Shown: piece by piece, positions 55,684 through 58,503 of the stretch
Layout of the letters: every line of letters begins with the position of its first letter
Position numbering within the stretch: the stretch's first letter is position 1
Assembly (NCBI RefSeq): GCF_000485595.1
Contig: NW_014577314.1
Location: 10,885-69,387 of the forward strand
Source: Priapulus caudatus
Lineage: Eukaryota > Priapulida > Priapulimorpha > Priapulimorphida > Priapulidae
DNA length: 58,503 bases
Direction of reading: 5' to 3'
Notes under the pieces: model-generated
What the model was told of the DNA's origin: nothing
The model's input: the letters and a program-made list of their open reading frames with translations, nothing else
Database searches by the model: none
Made by a program: the position numbers and the translations under genes

Positions 55684-58503
55684 GGCTCTACCAACTCGAA
55701 ACATTCTTCCTTTGCTTGGTTGTATTCTTGTGAGAACCTTTTAGTATGCTGACCTTGGATGTAGGATCATCATGGGTCAGTGCCTGCAGACCTTGTCTAA
55801 CGTCCAGTGGTGTTAACGTTTGTTAACGCAGATGTAATATTTATTTTGTACACTACATATTTTGAGACGAGCGAAGATGTAGCGATTGGGTTTTCAGGGT
55901 GCGAAATGAACGGGAGTCCAGAGCCAAATACTCCCCGATTTACTGTCGGACTCAGACTGCGAACTCCCTCATTTTGCTGCGGGCTCCCTCTTTTTGAGGG
56001 TAGGGTTAGGGACTCCCGTGTAATGACTCCCGTGTTCAAAAGTTAATTTCTACCCCTGGGTTTTAGCGCTAGCGCATTCTTGTCCTTAGACAAGCCATTG
56101 CATTTAGAATATGGCAATTCAGTGATGATCTCAGTGTGATGCGTATTCTATTCTATATTGTAACGAGCGCCAGTGCATTGTAACATTGTGTGACGAAATG
56201 TATTTGGCTGGTGCCAATGATGCATGTGGCAAGTGGTGTAGCTTTGTTGATGGCCCCCGACGTTATAAAAACACGTTGGCAGAACGCAATTGCAATAGTA
56301 ATGAAAGAGTGCAACGGTTGAATAACTTGCATTGACTTTATTCGGCTGTATAATCAGACAATAGTATATTTTTTCTGCGTGCCATCATTTGGGCAGAATC
56401 ACTGATTCAGTTCTCCTGTGATTCCTCAGTGTATGTAAGTAACACCCATTCTTAGTGAAGACATAGACTCAGCATATAAGCATATCAAAATGAAGACTGT
56501 ACCACACTGACTTTTCTCTACCTTCCGTTATCCTCTGCCATTGGCTACACAGTAGGTACATCATTTGACATCTCACTCTGTTCAATCATGTTTAGTAGTT
56601 GTAAGATTTTAATTGTGAGCTCATTTTTGAGCGGTTTTAATACAAAATATCATTTTCATGACCAGACAACGTATAAAGAATACTCAAATAAGTGTTAAGA
56701 GAAAAATTGCCAAGAATCTCAATACTCATGCCAATATTGTGAATTGAATTTTGCTCGACCTTGCTGGTCGTTTTGGCCAACTTTTACATTGATATCTGGC
56801 ACAATTTTTATAACGAAGACTGTACATACCGTTATAAAACTAATTAAGTATTTGGTTGTAATCCATACCATGGATCTATGTATAAACACAGGTCTATATA
56901 TATATATCAAGAGTACATAATAGAGATCTCTATTTTGTACTCTTGATATATATATATAAGTTACTGTTGATAGAGCTGAGAGTTGCATGTACAGATATTG
57001 TATGTGAGCTGCAATTTGCTCAATAGAACGTATTAGTTTACGGCACTGCTTTAACTGTAGTGCGTTCAACACTAGAGATCTCTGTGCTTGCAGTCACCTA
57101 CACATCATCCAGGAAGTGTGAGTAAGATTGGTCGGGTAGGATCAGAGAACACTGCAATTGTGAAAAATGTCGAAATACGGTTACTTTGTCATGCAGATGT
57201 AGGTATGCAATATTGAATGCAAATATTAAATTGCGCTCGGCAAAACATAGCCGTTGCTGTATATTTAAAGAAATCTATGTAAGAGTAACAGGCCCATAGA
57301 GCGCATTCCAGGAGGTGTTAGTTTTCACATCAGAAAGTGGACCCTTGGTGTCAGCCAACTTGGTCTGCGTACTGCATGAACGCAATCATGCCATAGAAAC
57401 ACATTAAATTCTTTCAGAATATGTTTCTTTGCAATGGACTGTGCAGCAATGTACCGACTAGTGCACAAAATTGAATGTCACGGTGTGGTGTTTAGTTCGA
57501 GTGTACTTGAATGGAGTATTGTGATGATGTTGACAGTCTCTGTTAGATTCACATGATTCGGGTCAGTGCGTGCACGACACCTGTCATATGGCGTGAGCAG
57601 AGAGCCTATCCTAACGTATTGATGCTCTCATGACAGATGCTTTACAATGCGGTAAAGAACCCGATCAATTAAAATGGCCAATGGCAATGTTGTCATGGCA
57701 GCCTGACGTTATCTATTGCACAGTTACGCATAATACGCTTGGTGTTTTGCCATTTGATAACGTAATACATAATGTTATACTATTAGATTTCCATCAAGGA
57801 CTCATACTTACGGTGGGATGGGAGTCTAGCTTTCTAAATGAGTTTTTTTTAGCATATACTCTTATGAGATATTGTAGTGGCAGCTCGTTTGAGCACCTTG
57901 GGCGCCTTTGCTCTTTTCTGCACAGCTTTCAAGTTCGTGTTAAATAGTACTGAGCACATGCGGACCTTCAATATCCAAATCGTCAAACTGACTGCATGGT
58001 GACAGAACGCCACATCTTTCTGATTCCTGCATGGATGCATGCATGGACGCTGCTGATTGACGGCAATATGAGTTTCTTTACACACGCTCCTGAATGATAA
58101 CTGTTCCAAACAATATTATACTAACTAGCAGGCCTATCTCTCTTCCTTTTTCGTTTAGATATCTAGACTTAATTCGGCCTATTATATGAATAACAAACGC
58201 ATTCTGTATGGATATGTCAGTTCACTGGTGAAAATCGTAATAATGAATAGTTTTGGACTTCGGATAATTGGTCAAATAATTATTGGCATGAAAAGACAGA
58301 CTACCGGATATTAAGTTGCGGTGTGTGTGTGGGGGGGGGGGTCGTCTGAATCTTCCGCCCCTCATTGGCTACGGCCTCCAGTATACATCAGTCTTCACAG
58401 AAAGAGTTCATTTGGATGTTATTGGGGGTGTTTTGAGGGTCGTGTAAATTCGATTGCATTTAAACTATAACTGAATGTGAAAGTTGTAATCAACAGTTCT
58501 GCT
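55684..58503 (+). other. ARL5 downstream region / 2.6-kb unit copy 3
   Basis: Follows the intact ARL5 stop and may be its long 3' UTR. It contains a reverse-oriented CAGGG-family element at 55897-56060, then a 2.6-kb unit also present at 43195-45850 and 49661-52310. It runs off the window end. No conserved open frame is seen. Confidence 0.7.

Overview
The window is animal nuclear DNA. Its genes are split by many introns with GT-AG borders, and it holds metazoan-specific families (ASXL, an ARL5 GTPase, a CABIT-domain protein, an IRS-type PTB domain, a class B GPCR). It also has dense microsatellites, many small DNA transposons and degenerate TTAGGG-type repeats. An invertebrate, probably marine, fits; the sequence alone does not give the phylum. 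I built the gene models by eye, checking splice borders and exon phase. No bacterial-type system is present.

Layout. 155-4745 (+): the 3' part of a CABIT-domain (GAREM/THEMIS-like) gene. 4746-8628: no gene recognised; minisatellites and a stray copy of the ASXL C-terminus. 8629-9578 (+): last two exons of an IRS-type PTB-domain adaptor. 22274-10245 (-): a complete 15-exon ASXL gene (1288 codons) with HARE-HTH, DEUBAD/ASXH and C-terminal PHD modules; its introns hold several MITEs and a perfect nested palindrome. 22275-23516: a divergent promoter interval containing a Penelope-like fragment. 23517-30096 (+): a 16-exon coiled-coil gene of about 787 aa, possibly CCDC175-like. 30301-35830: two copies of a 2.6-kb unit on either side of an assembly gap. 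36499-39977: pogo-like and hAT-like non-autonomous elements. 40646-55683 (+): ARL5, whose long fourth intron (counting the unseen first exon) holds repeats, a gap, a duplicated copy of its own last exons and, on the opposite strand (54798-52431), four exons of a class B GPCR covering TM4 to TM6. 55684-58503: sequence downstream of ARL5, a third copy of a 2.6-kb unit.

How the parts relate. The genes are unrelated neighbours. ASXL is a nuclear scaffold of the BAP1 H2A deubiquitinase; the CABIT and PTB proteins are probably phosphotyrosine-signalling adaptors; ARL5 acts at the Golgi; the GPCR is a plasma-membrane receptor. ASXL and the coiled-coil gene start head to head about 1.2 kb apart.

The main caution concerns assembly. 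Sequence beside the two N-gaps (30301-33018 and 48504-52316) is a longer, indel-rich copy of cleaner sequence elsewhere in the window. I infer unpolished or mis-placed sequence there, so apparent paralogues and frameshifts in those stretches should not be taken as biology without checking. The most interesting real signals are the duplicated splice sites in ASXL, the perfect 152-bp palindrome in ASXL intron 1, and several small transposon families that can be traced across the window.
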